Source: Methylicorpusculum oleiharenae (GTDB taxonomy: Bacteria; Pseudomonadota; Gammaproteobacteria; Methylococcales; Methylomonadaceae). Taken from it: a stretch of 64,000 nucleotides of DNA. Every line of letters begins with the position of its first letter. Positions within the stretch are counted from its first letter, which is position 1. The notes beneath the pieces were generated by a model. It searched no databases, had not been told where the DNA came from, and saw only the letters and a list, made by a program, of their open reading frames with translations. The stretch is from the NCBI RefSeq assembly GCF_009828925.2, contig NZ_WUTY02000001.1:3564492-3628491 (forward strand), written 5' to 3'. The translations under genes and the position numbers were made by a program. Shown piece after piece: positions 28,510 through 38,275 of the stretch.

Positions 28510-30330
28510 CTAATGGGTAATGATGGGCAGTCGTCCCTTAATGACCCTGCCGCCGGCGATTGATGCAATGTAATGAAAATTGGGCAGATGCCCGAGAAGA
28601 TGTTGCGGGAATAGGTCATGCTCACCGAAGCTCAATGATTGCCCACTATTTCCAGAATAATTGATGATGTTTTCGGCCGAATTAACCGCGCTCGATATGC
28701 TTTGTTGCACGGTTTTGATATAGGTTTGTCCAAATGTCTCTACGACAAATTGTTGGGTGTCGCCATCCTTGATCCGGAGCGTGATAAGGTTATTGCAGTT
28801 GCCGACGACCTGTCTTGCTCTTGCCTCGTCTCCCAGCCTGGCAACAATATCAGGTAACGTTTGTGTCGCCATGACAACCTGAAACCCTGCGCCGCGACCT
28901 TTATTAAGTATTTGGATGAAAGGCAAATTGACGACTTCAGCCGCCTCATCAACAAACATGGAGATTCGTCCTGGCTTTTTCCCGCTGTTGTAGATCATCC
29001 CGGCCACGGATGCGAAGTCAGCCAGAACTATCGAGCCAATTGCTGAAGAAACAATGGAATCCGATAAGGAATCTAGCCCTACGTATAAAACATGCTTGCC
29101 GGAAATGATTGTTGATGTATCAAATATCTGTCGGGAATCGCGGGTGTCATCTTCGTTTGGTGACAAAAGTTCGCCCAGGTCTCCAGATGTCAACATGTTT
29201 AGTACTGGGATAAGAGAGGCAATCATCTTCGAAAAATGAAGCCGATTGTGTTCGACAAGCGACAACAATCCATCGATCCCTTCAGAACCATTGGGCCCGT
29301 TACTCATCGTTGCGCGGTACCATTCAATCGTGGCCAGCCAATCTGGATTTGTAATTGTCTCCATTTTTTTCGCTTTGCCGGCCTTGGCCTTGGTAAAGAA
29401 TGGTTCCGCGCTACCCTCTTTCCAGTTAGGCTCAACGCGGTCCGCATGAGCTTCGATGGCGTGTACCAATAATGATTCTGCTCCACCTTCTATGTAATAC
29501 CGCAATTGTTTGATTGACGGACGTTTACCCGTTTCAAGAAGACCTTGTGCGACCAGATTTAGCGCCCTGAAAGCAAATGCGGTAAATGCATCTGATCCAC
29601 CAGTCTGTGATGGGAGTAATGCGGCTATCCTGGATGCAATTTCAGTTGTGCGTGTGAAGTTCCGCATTGGATCCAAACGGATTGAAGATTTAGGGAATGC
29701 CGGATGAAAAAACAAGAATGAATCATCTCGTCCTGCCCTTGCGCATTCAAGTTCCATGCGATCGCGCAATTCTTTGTCACCCTTTGGATCGATCATAATG
29801 ACTGTATCGCCCCGGTGAATGGCTTGGGTAACCATTACTTCGTAGGCTCTCGTTTTTCCGGCACCCGTGGTGCCAAACATGATGGTGTGGCCTTCAAGCG
29901 ATTTTAGCGGAATCAAAACGTCTTTTTCTTTTCCTAAGTTCAAACCATGAATCCAAAGACTCCCAGGACTCTCTTGGTCATGGTTTATTTTGACGCCAGA
30001 CAGCATGTAATCAACTGCCCGTTGTGTATGAATAGGCATCCAGTCGAATCCCCAGCCAAACCACATTTTTTCTGGCTTGACCAATTCCAGAAGTTTTCCG
30101 ACATCCATAAACGTCAGCATTTCGCCAACCTTTCCACGTCCAACTAAATCAAGACCCTTGATAGCAGACTGGAGAGCCATGAACCCAAAACACAACCAAG
30201 GAAGCATCATAGAGTTTCCACCAGGCAATACGATGTATCCGGCAAATGACGTTGCGGTAGCCACAAACCAAGCAGTGGCGATATACAATTCGTAGGGTTT
30301 GCGTATATAGGGATCGTAGTTATTTGCCAT
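28510..30330 (-). CDS. TraD-like (VirD4/TraG superfamily) coupling ATPase
   Basis: The 606-residue protein has two N-terminal membrane helices (IATAWFVATATSFAGYIVL and MLPWLCFGFMALQ), then a hexameric ATPase domain: Walker A MFGTTGAGKTRAYE near residue 151, DTVIMIDPKGDKEL, Walker B SMFVDEAAEVVNLPF near residue 452 and GFQVVMATQTLPDI. This is the SXT/TOL type of TraD, which brings relaxosome DNA to a type IV secretion channel. All catalytic motifs look intact. It overlaps the traI-like gene by 11 bp. No channel genes are nearby, so its partner is unknown. Confidence 0.85.
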   Translation of the reverse strand: MANNYDPYIRKPYELYIATAWFVATATSFAGYIVLPGGNSMMLPWLCFGFMALQSAIKGLDLVGRGKVGEMLTFMDVGKLLELVKPEKMWFGWGFDWMPIHTQRAVDYMLSGVKINHDQESPGSLWIHGLNLGKEKDVLIPLKSLEGHTIMFGTTGAGKTRAYEVMVTQAIHRGDTVIMIDPKGDKELRDRMELECARAGRDDSFLFFHPAFPKSSIRLDPMRNFTRTTEIASRIAALLPSQTGGSDAFTAFAFRALNLVAQGLLETGKRPSIKQLRYYIEGGAESLLVHAIEAHADRVEPNWKEGSAEPFFTKAKAGKAKKMETITNPDWLATIEWYRATMSNGPNGSEGIDGLLSLVEHNRLHFSKMIASLIPVLNMLTSGDLGELLSPNEDDTRDSRQIFDTSTIISGKHVLYVGLDSLSDSIVSSAIGSIVLADFASVAGMIYNSGKKPGRISMFVDEAAEVVNLPFIQILNKGRGAGFQVVMATQTLPDIVARLGDEARARQVVGNCNNLITLRIKDGDTQQFVVETFGQTYIKTVQQSISSAVNSAENIINYSGNSGQSLSFGEHDLFPQHLLGHLPNFHYIASIAGGRVIKGRLPIITH

Positions 30331-32518
30331 TCAGCAAGTCCGCCCTTACCAGGAAATAACGCGATTGAGGTTTTCCAGAACTATCAAGGCCTGTTTCATA
30401 ACCATCGATCATTTCAAGTAAACCAGATGCTTTCAGTACAGATATGCAGTCTTTCAGGTCCATTTTTGTATCTTTCAATCCTATTGATCTAATTTTTGTT
30501 AACCCGCCTGGCTGTGACTCAAGATATTCAATGGGTAGTTTTTTCAGTCTGTTTAAAATTAAACCGGCTCTCCCTGATCCATCATCGCTTTTTGCGTTCT
30601 CTTTTTCTTTTGTCTTTTTACCCAACAAGCTATCTAACTCGGGCACATTTGATTTTCCAGCTTCCTGTTCTTTCAGATTTGACTTGATTTTTTTAGGCTC
30701 ATTTTTTGATGATCCAATTAAAAAACCTAAGGGATCTTCAGTACCATTGTTGTCCGTATGGATTTCCTTATTGGCATCCTGAATCGTTACTTGATTCTTT
30801 TCCGGTAGTTTCGCCTTCTCGTCACGCTCAAAAGCAAGTTCACCATATTCGTTTTCTTTTGCGGGTAGATAGTCGGCCGCATAATCATCGTCATAATTGT
30901 TTATTGCCAAGGTATCGGTATGGCTTTTATTATCAGAACTAAATTCATTATTTCTTTTATTATTTGAATTCCTCTTGGTTTTGTTTTTTGTTTGAGTTAT
31001 TTCAGATTTTTGAAACAAAATGCTCGTATCGATTAACTCGTCATGAGTTGGCAAGACAGTCTGCACACCACCATCTGCATTGATATCGGTATTTTGGAGC
31101 TCGTCATTTTCATCGATCCCTTCTTGGTTGGGATCTGTTTTTCTCTCATGCGTATGCTCGATTTTTTCCGAATGAGTTTTGTCGAATTGATTCTTCGATG
31201 TATGTTCATGAGCTTCACTATCAATATTTGATTGGTCTTGTAATTCGATTCGGTCTGCCGAATTTTCGTTGTCATCAACTTTGATCCGAAGGTTTCCATC
31301 GATCGGTTTATGTTGAGTTTTTACAAACAGAATTTCATACCGGGCTAATTTAAGCGCTTCTAGATGCTTCTTCTCTTTGCTCTCAGCTGCAGGAACTTCA
31401 ATATCAAACAGGTATCCGCCAAGTCTACTTTTCTCAATGATTCCGGCATCCAGGAGGATATCGGCCAATATCTCTTGCGTACTCGGAATAAATGGGCATT
31501 CCGCGGACTTTAATTGAACTTGCATATCGTTTGCTGCCAATGGCCACGCCAGAAACACCCCGTCCTGACCGTGCCAAATACGGCCATTCTCATCATTGGG
31601 CACCCAACGTTTTTTCTGAACCAAATGCCGCATGGCATCGATCAACCAGGGTTCCAGATGCATGCCCGCCAATGGTTTGCCATAACGATCCGCATAGCTC
31701 CATTCATCTCGTTCCATGATTTTGTACTTCACCGTGTCAACGATGTTAGCCAGGGGATTGCTATGGTCTTTTTGGTCTTGCATTGCTGCATAAAGCGTTT
31801 TGTAAATCGCCTTTTCACCGGTAGCAAAAATATCCGTTTGTTCCTTCTGAATGGATTTTCCTGCCATGATATAAACCGTTGACCGATCTTCCTTATCGCT
31901 CCATCGGATGTGATAGCGTTTCAATTCATTTCTTTGAAGCCATTCATAAAGTGATTCAGCACCTGGTCGCCATTCAATACCCTTATCCTCGGCATACACC
32001 GATATTTTGGATATGGCTGTTATTGCCTCGCTAAATAAGCCTGTCAGGAATGCAGCGTGAGTCCAAAGAGATTCTTCGTCTTTTCTTATTTCAGGCGTTG
32101 CTCGTGTCAATATTCTTCGTTCTGCGTACCTGATTGAAAACAGAGAGACTTCCAGGCAGAAAGAAAATAATCCTCCCAACAACTTGAAATGATTTTTCTC
32201 GGAAGCAGGCAGCAAGTGCGTCATTTCAGCAAGATGCCTTACTGGGGACATGATCTTTTTTTCTACTTCATCCTTGTTATGTGCTCCAGCCAATCCTCTT
32301 GCCAAAATGATTTGCTTGATCATGTCCTTATTTTTTTCGACCAGCAAATCAGTTGGAATTACCGGTATACCAGTTGGAAATCCCGGTAATCTCTGAGAAT
32401 ATTCCTCAAAGATATCCAGGCTAATTGACTTGGTATTTACAACATCCGATTTCTCAAGATTTAACTTGCTACGTGGAAGCTTTTTTTTCGTAAAAATCGC
32501 AGCAATTTTTTTGATCAT
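30320..32518 (-). CDS. TraI_2 (MobH)-like relaxase homologue lacking the HD catalytic residues
   Basis: The 732-residue protein aligns by eye with the TraI_2/MobH relaxases of SXT-like elements: HLAEMTHLLPASEKNHFKLL near residue 95, a conserved W-rich middle with LAGMHLEPWLIDAM, and a C-terminal winged-helix part (IRSIGLKDTKMDLKDCISVL). Active MobH proteins carry a His-rich motif ending RHSLEVA and a LLHDIGK motif. Here they read LFSFCLEVS (residues 117-125) and LFSEAIT (161-167), so the HD pair and a preceding His are gone. Residues 400-640 are a charged, low-complexity linker. It is probably non-catalytic; it overlaps traD and lies 3 bp from the PH-domain gene. Confidence 0.75.
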   Translation of the reverse strand: MIKKIAAIFTKKKLPRSKLNLEKSDVVNTKSISLDIFEEYSQRLPGFPTGIPVIPTDLLVEKNKDMIKQIILARGLAGAHNKDEVEKKIMSPVRHLAEMTHLLPASEKNHFKLLGGLFSFCLEVSLFSIRYAERRILTRATPEIRKDEESLWTHAAFLTGLFSEAITAISKISVYAEDKGIEWRPGAESLYEWLQRNELKRYHIRWSDKEDRSTVYIMAGKSIQKEQTDIFATGEKAIYKTLYAAMQDQKDHSNPLANIVDTVKYKIMERDEWSYADRYGKPLAGMHLEPWLIDAMRHLVQKKRWVPNDENGRIWHGQDGVFLAWPLAANDMQVQLKSAECPFIPSTQEILADILLDAGIIEKSRLGGYLFDIEVPAAESKEKKHLEALKLARYEILFVKTQHKPIDGNLRIKVDDNENSADRIELQDQSNIDSEAHEHTSKNQFDKTHSEKIEHTHERKTDPNQEGIDENDELQNTDINADGGVQTVLPTHDELIDTSILFQKSEITQTKNKTKRNSNNKRNNEFSSDNKSHTDTLAINNYDDDYAADYLPAKENEYGELAFERDEKAKLPEKNQVTIQDANKEIHTDNNGTEDPLGFLIGSSKNEPKKIKSNLKEQEAGKSNVPELDSLLGKKTKEKENAKSDDGSGRAGLILNRLKKLPIEYLESQPGGLTKIRSIGLKDTKMDLKDCISVLKASGLLEMIDGYETGLDSSGKPQSRYFLVRADLLNGK

Positions 32519-32521
32519 TAT

Positions 32522-33223
32522 TTATCCATGAAACTTGATGTGATTATCGATGAGAATCTGAATATTTCGACGCATCCTTATAGGGTCGATGGTGTTTTTG
32601 AACTCTATGTCTACTGTTCCGTTCGTGCCGGCAGAATCCAAATGAACTGTGCCAATTCCCATCAATCTGTCTAATATGCCTTGTTGAACACCGATTGTTT
32701 TTATATCGCTAAATCGTATTTGTACTTGGGACTGAGCAAGAATCCCTTTTTTGAGGATGATGCCATCCTCATCAATGTAAAGTTTTTCGGCAAAATAACT
32801 GTAAATAAACCTCAGTCCATAAAGGATCAACAATACACCGCCCAATCCAAGTAAATCGCCAACGCCTTTTAAATTAAGCCATTCTGGTAGCGTTTCGATG
32901 CTCAAGCAATAAAACACCCAACCCATAACTCTGTATGGGTTCATAATTAGCAACAGTCCTAAAAAAATTTCAAAATAATTCGTTATGAATCCCCGCCAAG
33001 CTTGACGAAGCTCGCGCGCATTGAACTCACTTTCTATTTCTCCTTTTTTATTTGATTTTTTGATGCTTGATTGAATCCGATTTGCCGTAAAGCCCAAATG
33101 GTTATCAGGCATTACGGTGTATTCGTCGCCCGTTTCCCGTGACAACAATTCGCACATGTCCATCGCATCGTCGAAACTTGCAAACGAATTCATCCTTAAA
33201 TTCATCAGTTTGTTTTTTGGCAT
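32522..33223 (-). CDS. bacterial PH-domain (bPH2) membrane protein
   Basis: The 233-residue protein has a soluble N-terminal part, two membrane helices (about residues 82-107 and 123-144) and a C-terminal bPH2 domain with LYIDEDGIILKKGILAQSQ, RFSDIKTIGVQQGILDRLMG and GTVHLDSAG, typical of YdbS/DUF304-like proteins. The domain usually sits at the membrane face, but its ligand is not known. AGGAG stands 9 bp before the ATG at 33223. It lies between the HerA-like and TraI-like genes, which suggests a membrane anchor for the module. Confidence 0.75.
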   Translation of the reverse strand: MPKNKLMNLRMNSFASFDDAMDMCELLSRETGDEYTVMPDNHLGFTANRIQSSIKKSNKKGEIESEFNARELRQAWRGFITNYFEIFLGLLLIMNPYRVMGWVFYCLSIETLPEWLNLKGVGDLLGLGGVLLILYGLRFIYSYFAEKLYIDEDGIILKKGILAQSQVQIRFSDIKTIGVQQGILDRLMGIGTVHLDSAGTNGTVDIEFKNTIDPIRMRRNIQILIDNHIKFHG

Positions 33224-33270
33224 TTCTGGTTCTCCTGAAAGTTCTTGGTTCTAACTTAATTACGCAGCAT

Positions 33271-34620
33271 TCAATGGGTTTGGTTTTGAACGCGGGAATT
33301 TGGAACTCTGACCATCGTAAAACGCGATCGTGTCTCGCCCTTATTACTCATCTGTGCTCCGATGACTTGAAATGGCTTGATGTATTGCATGTATTTTGAT
33401 TCCACCTTCATTTTTCTTACTAAGTTGTCCCAATACATTTGATCGACGCCCAAGATGATCTTTGTGGCAACGTTTGAAAAAAAGTCTTCAGAAAAGTGTG
33501 TAGGTGATTGACTTGCGCAGATGAGACCAAGGCCAAACTTCCGACCTTCTTTAGCAATGGTGTTCAGGATGTTATTTTCATCGTCTCTAAAGAACAGATG
33601 AGCCTCATCAATAATCATGATGTCCCTCAATAGACCTTCTTCCTCTTTTCGAACCGGGCCTCTTTCGAGTGCGGATGAAAAAATTTCTTGAAGTTTGAAT
33701 TCAACAAACATGCGCTTTTCATCCTCTCGCAACGCTGTAATGTCGTAATGCCAAACTGGATTTGATGAATCAAATGGTGGTTGTTGATTTTTGAATATCC
33801 CGCTTGCTTTGAGGTTGTCGAATCGCTCAACAACCGATTTCAAAACTTCCTTTGATTCATATTTGATGAAGTCTTCCAGTTCCTTGCCGGTTACCAGGTT
33901 CTCTATGTAATCTTTATATGACTTGATCGCTTTTTGACGCAGATCCATCGCTTTCTCTAGCAAATCGCCATCAGGCTTTGCGCTAGGCGCTGAAAGCTGC
34001 TTGTTTATTTTGTAGAGCTTCGTTGTGATTTTGTTTAGTTCTTCCAGGGCTCGTCCAGCTTGTGTGTCACTTCCAATAATGAGCTGTTTGAGTTTTACAA
34101 ATGCGTAACGGCAGGCGTCATCCATGGTCGGGTACCGTTTTGGGTACTTACGATCAATTCCATCATGCAAAACCCAGGATTTGTAATTGTCGGCAAAGAA
34201 TCCATTCGCGGCATAGAGATCGGTAATCAAATGCCTCATCACTGCCTCTTGCCGTGAACCGATCGGACGGCATCCGTTGATCGTTGCAATAAAGTCTTGC
34301 ACACGCTTTCTCACGCCACCGAAATGGCGGTCCTGACTTACTACAAATGGATTTAGCCCGTATTCGGTGGATTCCGAGAACCTGACGGACGATGTTCTGC
34401 TCAGATTAATATCACCATGCACGTCCATGATATGAATCCGTGGCGCCGGTGAAAAACGATGCATTTGTTGAATCACATGTCGCAAAAAAGTTGTTTTCCC
34501 CATGCCTGTTTTTCCCATAACCAGCATATGGGCATTCACTAGGCAATCGAAATCGCAAAACACCGGGGACGCTTGATTTTTTGACAAGAGATAATCATCT
34601 TGTCCGAGCTCTATCTTCAT
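33271..34620 (-). CDS. HerA/DUF87-like ATPase of the conjugation-derived block
   Basis: The 449-residue ATPase has Walker A MGKTGMGKTTFLRHVI near residue 35, Walker B IMIIDEAHLFFRDDEN near residue 335, and AKEGRKFGLGLICASQSPTHF, the sensor/arginine-finger segment of HerA and VirB4-like motors. Between them lies an insert with charged helices (residues 180-260). It has no membrane helix. It differs from the lone HerA-like gene at 8803 in length and sequence. It is 47 bp upstream of the PH-domain gene and 85 bp after the SGNH gene, so it is cotranscribed with both sets. Confidence 0.8.
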   Translation of the reverse strand: MKIELGQDDYLLSKNQASPVFCDFDCLVNAHMLVMGKTGMGKTTFLRHVIQQMHRFSPAPRIHIMDVHGDINLSRTSSVRFSESTEYGLNPFVVSQDRHFGGVRKRVQDFIATINGCRPIGSRQEAVMRHLITDLYAANGFFADNYKSWVLHDGIDRKYPKRYPTMDDACRYAFVKLKQLIIGSDTQAGRALEELNKITTKLYKINKQLSAPSAKPDGDLLEKAMDLRQKAIKSYKDYIENLVTGKELEDFIKYESKEVLKSVVERFDNLKASGIFKNQQPPFDSSNPVWHYDITALREDEKRMFVEFKLQEIFSSALERGPVRKEEEGLLRDIMIIDEAHLFFRDDENNILNTIAKEGRKFGLGLICASQSPTHFSEDFFSNVATKIILGVDQMYWDNLVRKMKVESKYMQYIKPFQVIGAQMSNKGETRSRFTMVRVPNSRVQNQTH

Positions 34621-34705
34621 TTGGTCAACATCAAGTAATGATGTTGCTATTCTAAAAACGCGTTTGTGCTTACATCGGGGTGAAAGGCGCGATTTTTCAG
34701 TCTCT

Positions 34706-35782
34706 TTAGCTTGACCCGATAATGCCTAACCCGCAATCAAGCACCTTACCTGCCTCAACGTCTCTAAAATGCTTATAGTCGTAAAATCGTCGATTTACGT
34801 CCTCATTAATCAGCAATCGAGTGCAATCATTGAGGTTTGCTTGACCAGTTAATTCGGTCATCCTTTGCTTGAATTCATTTAGACGATCATCTCCGTATGC
34901 GTTTGCAACATAGGGATGAAGTGGGTTCAGATAAAACCTCGCATTCACTTTTTCTTGCTTAAGCCATTGAACCAGCCCCTTTAATTCGCTAAAGCGGTTT
35001 TCGATCCAGGGCGGTGCATTTAACGGTTTGGCATCGATTGGAAATTGTTTGCGAATGAAAGCTTCGTGATCTTTTTTGATTTCGCGGTCGTAACGGTCGA
35101 GGTAATATCGTCCTGTTCCCTCTATGTCATACCTTACCGATGGCTCACCGCGTAAGACAGTGACAAGCCGGCTAAATCCGTCTGACAGACTCGATGCGAA
35201 TAAATAATCAAACAACACCTTCTGTTTACTGCTTTCATCGGCTAGCGGGTGTAGTTGGTAAGCCGGACCATACGACTTGATGTCCGTAAAGGCAATTGGC
35301 TCCAAACCATAGACAATGTTGTTTATTAGTACACCTTCGCGCTTCAAACCTTTCAGCGTAGCCAAGATTTCATCGGGTTTTGCGGCCAGAAACGCGAGAT
35401 TGTAAAAGTGTGTCCCAGGCAAACGTGTTTCCATTAAAGACGGTTCAATCATGCCCATGATTGACGATCCCACAATGAATGCGTTCGGTAATTCCCGTTT
35501 TGGTTTTTGGCGATCGTCTAGCGATTCGTTAATTACCGAAACAATATTTTCAGCTGCCAGGGGTGATCTTTCCCTCGCTTCCCTTACAAGATGCGCGACC
35601 TTTAAGTAACGTTCGTTTGTTGTCGACGATGTGTATCGAGCCCCAATCGAGTGCTTGTCATTGAATATCTGGTACGGGTTTACCACTACATTCCAGGTGG
35701 GTAACGCCCATGCAACAGCTCCGGTACAAAACAAGCTGGCTTTCCAAAATGAATCAAAACTGCCAATAGATAAAGCTTTCAT
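34706..35782 (-). CDS. SGNH-fold acyltransferase partner (AlgX/AlgJ-like)
   Basis: The 358-residue protein has an N-terminal hydrophobic segment (ASLFCTGAVAWALPTW) that should anchor it in the membrane. The SGNH block I Ser lies in AFIVGSSIMGM near residue 103, and FYDYKHFRDVEAG near residue 333 gives the Asp and His of block V. Such proteins accept acyl groups from an MBOAT protein and transfer them to a polysaccharide or other envelope molecule. Its start overlaps the MBOAT gene by 29 bp, which supports the pairing. The acceptor is unknown. Confidence 0.72.
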   Translation of the reverse strand: MKALSIGSFDSFWKASLFCTGAVAWALPTWNVVVNPYQIFNDKHSIGARYTSSTTNERYLKVAHLVREARERSPLAAENIVSVINESLDDRQKPKRELPNAFIVGSSIMGMIEPSLMETRLPGTHFYNLAFLAAKPDEILATLKGLKREGVLINNIVYGLEPIAFTDIKSYGPAYQLHPLADESSKQKVLFDYLFASSLSDGFSRLVTVLRGEPSVRYDIEGTGRYYLDRYDREIKKDHEAFIRKQFPIDAKPLNAPPWIENRFSELKGLVQWLKQEKVNARFYLNPLHPYVANAYGDDRLNEFKQRMTELTGQANLNDCTRLLINEDVNRRFYDYKHFRDVEAGKVLDCGLGIIGSS

Positions 35783-37160
35783 GTGAACCTGACATCCAAA
35801 TGCTGGTGAAAAATAGAGCTGATAAATAACCCACTGTTTTTAACGAGGGCTGTAGTGATTGAACATCTTTTTGTGCGTTCACATAATTCATGCACACGAA
35901 TAGCAGAATTCCGATTTGAATGAACTCCATGCCCGAAATTAGACTTGTTTGTGCGCAGCTATTACAAAGGCCAGATAGCATGCTTGGGATTGCAACACCG
36001 TTGATGCCAACCATCCCTTTCCAGATTGAAATAGCATGGCCAACCGATTCGGCTCGAAACACAACCCAAGCCGCTGTCACCGACAGAAACGTTAAGCCGA
36101 TTGCCGCAGTTTCCGGAAGCGCATATCGTGTTCGCTCCCAAATTCTGTGCATGCCAATGAACAAACCATGCAATAGCCCCCACAAAACAAACGTCCATGC
36201 GGCGCCATGCCAAAAGCCACCAGTGATCATTGTCAACCCAGCAGCCATAACGCCTTTAACGAAGCCATTTCGATTGCCTCCAAGCGGGATATACACGAAG
36301 TCACATAGAAATCTCGATAGGGTTATGTGCCAACGTTTCCAAAAGTCGGCAATACTGACTGCCTGGTAAGGGGAGTTGAAGTTTTGAGGCAGAGTGATTC
36401 CAAACATCAGGCCTATCCCTATGGCCATATCGGAATATCCGGAGAAATCAAAGTAAATTTGCAATCCATATCCCAGAGAAGCCGTCCAGGACTCAAAGAA
36501 CTGTAATGTCGTGTCGGCGGCAAATAGCGGGTCTACTTTTTCGGCAATTCTGTCGGCAATGACACTTTTTTTGAACAGCCCGATTACAAACAAAAACAAG
36601 CCTTGGGAAAACTGACGCGCATCAAATGCAATCCGCTCTTTGAGTTGCGGCATGACATCCGAGTAATGAAGTATTGGCCCCGCGATAAGGTGAGGGTAAA
36701 AAGAGATCGAGAAGGAAAACCGTCTCAGGTTGAAGTCTTCTACATAGCCTTTGTAACAGTCGACTAAGTAAGCGATAACCTGAAATGTGAAAAATGAAAT
36801 GCCTAGCGGCAGGACCAATTTCAAGGCTTCAACGCCTGATCCGGTCAAGTCATTCCAGTTGCCAATGAAGAAATCTGCGTACTTGAAGTATCCCAGCAAA
36901 CCAATGTTGTAGAGTAATCCGACAGCCAGCAAAAGCTTGGATTTTGTTTTGGAGATCTGCCATCCCAAGAAGAAATTCCCAATAGCATTACCAATTAGCA
37001 ACGGCACGTATCGCGTATCCCACCATCCATAGAAATACACGGAACAGATGATGACCAGTAATTGCGCGTCATTTTCACGCTCCAGTTTTTGGAGCATCCA
37101 CCAGGCTGCTAAGGAAAATGGAAGGAAGAAATAGATGAATTCTGGCGAATTGAATAGCAT
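35754..37160 (-). CDS. MBOAT-family O-acyltransferase (AlgI-like)
   Basis: The 468-residue polytopic membrane protein matches AlgI: FNSPEFIYFFLPFSLAAWW at the start, LPLGISFFTFQVIAYLVD near residue 116, DFWKRWHITLSRFLCDFVYI near residue 260, and the catalytic His region GGFWHGAAWTFVLWGLLHG near residue 302. It should move an acetyl or similar acyl group across the inner membrane for transfer by the SGNH partner. No alginate or capsule polymerase genes are close, so the target is open. It heads the eight-gene minus-strand block. Confidence 0.85.
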   Translation of the reverse strand: MLFNSPEFIYFFLPFSLAAWWMLQKLERENDAQLLVIICSVYFYGWWDTRYVPLLIGNAIGNFFLGWQISKTKSKLLLAVGLLYNIGLLGYFKYADFFIGNWNDLTGSGVEALKLVLPLGISFFTFQVIAYLVDCYKGYVEDFNLRRFSFSISFYPHLIAGPILHYSDVMPQLKERIAFDARQFSQGLFLFVIGLFKKSVIADRIAEKVDPLFAADTTLQFFESWTASLGYGLQIYFDFSGYSDMAIGIGLMFGITLPQNFNSPYQAVSIADFWKRWHITLSRFLCDFVYIPLGGNRNGFVKGVMAAGLTMITGGFWHGAAWTFVLWGLLHGLFIGMHRIWERTRYALPETAAIGLTFLSVTAAWVVFRAESVGHAISIWKGMVGINGVAIPSMLSGLCNSCAQTSLISGMEFIQIGILLFVCMNYVNAQKDVQSLQPSLKTVGYLSALFFTSIWMSGSHESFIYWQF

Positions 37161-37415
37161 GATTTTTTGACATTCCTGATTATCGGAACAACCATGCTAT
37201 CTTTTGCGAAAAATATCTGTCGGCGTAAAAGAGTGCTCAAAAATGACTCTTTTGGTTGCCTGTTTAGATGTCTCATTTTGGGACAGGCTCAAATGATGAC
37301 GTGTTTTCTGTGATTGACATAGCATCCACATGCATCAAAGAACGGTGAATTCTGGGGCGTTTATGGCCAAAACCGCCTTTATAACTTCAAAAAAAAACTT
37401 TTGCCACGTCTCTGA
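37161..37415. other. intergenic DNA before the acyltransferase block
   Basis: This 255-bp stretch should hold the promoter of the MBOAT-to-DUF4400 block. No clear operator, repeat or terminator was identified. Confidence 0.4.
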
Positions 37416-38275
37416 CTAGTAGCCAAGGTCGTCATTCATTCGGGACGGTCCATCCATTTCTGCGTTGCAAGTCTCCACCGACTCCCTGATTATCTCGGCG
37501 ATATGGTTCACTCCAATACCAACAAAGTCTGGAGTGGCAAAATCATGTATAACGGAACTTCAAGTGTTCCGCCTTCACGCAAAGGTAGAGGCTTGAGCAA
37601 TCCTGTCTTTAACTCCTCACGGATATGCTCTTCTGGAAGCCAAGCAAAACCGAAACCCATGGAGACGGCTTGGATCGAAGTGGCATCTTGGCTTACCGTC
37701 CAGCGCTGGTCGACTTCGACAGACACTGCGCGCCGGTCGCGCTTAGTGCCCGAATCCCGTATCACCAGATGCCGATAGGCACACAGGTTCCGATTGCTTA
37801 ACGCGCGGCCATAACAATGCAAAAGATGATCGGCATGCACGACCGCGACCAATCGAACTCGCATTAAGAGTTCGCCTAGAAAACCTGGCGGCTGTTGAGG
37901 GGAAATAACCAAGTCGACTTCCCCTTTGAGCAGCGCGTCGGCTGTCCCGCCCAACACCGATTCAATCAACTCAACCCGTGTTCGCGGACTTTCATGGCCG
38001 AAGCGATCCAGGCAGACCAGCAGTAACCGTGAAGGAAAAAGGATTTCTGCCGCAATGCGAATCTCCGCCTCCCAACCTGTCGATAGCGTATGCGCCGCTT
38101 GCTCCAGATCGCTTGCCTCATCGACTAATGCCAATGCGCGTCGGTAAAGCATTTGGCCGGTCGGCGTAAGAATGGCTTTGCGCCCCTGAATCTCGAACGC
38201 TTTCACGCCCAACAGCGATTCGATTTTTTGTACCGCATAAGTCAAGGAGTGTTTAAATTCTTTAGCGAAAATACA
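37416..38275 (-). pseudogene. LysR-family regulator remnant (5'-truncated and frameshifted)
   Basis: The visible frame 38245-37508 encodes a LysR protein beginning inside the recognition helix (KEFKHSLTYAVQKIESLLGV); about 25 N-terminal residues of the winged helix are missing and an in-frame TGA lies just upstream. Near 37548 a T run is one base short: the normal C-terminal end (DFVGIGVNHIAEIIRES) continues in another frame to a TAG at 37416. The substrate-binding domain between is well preserved. It follows two TauE/SafE genes, so it may once have regulated sulphite or sulphonate export. It is unlikely to bind DNA now. Confidence 0.75.

Noticed and set aside
27319-37160. A complete integrative and conjugative element
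   Set aside because: No integrase, mating-pair formation genes, oriT-like region or flanking direct repeats were found, and the relaxase homologue lacks its HD residues.
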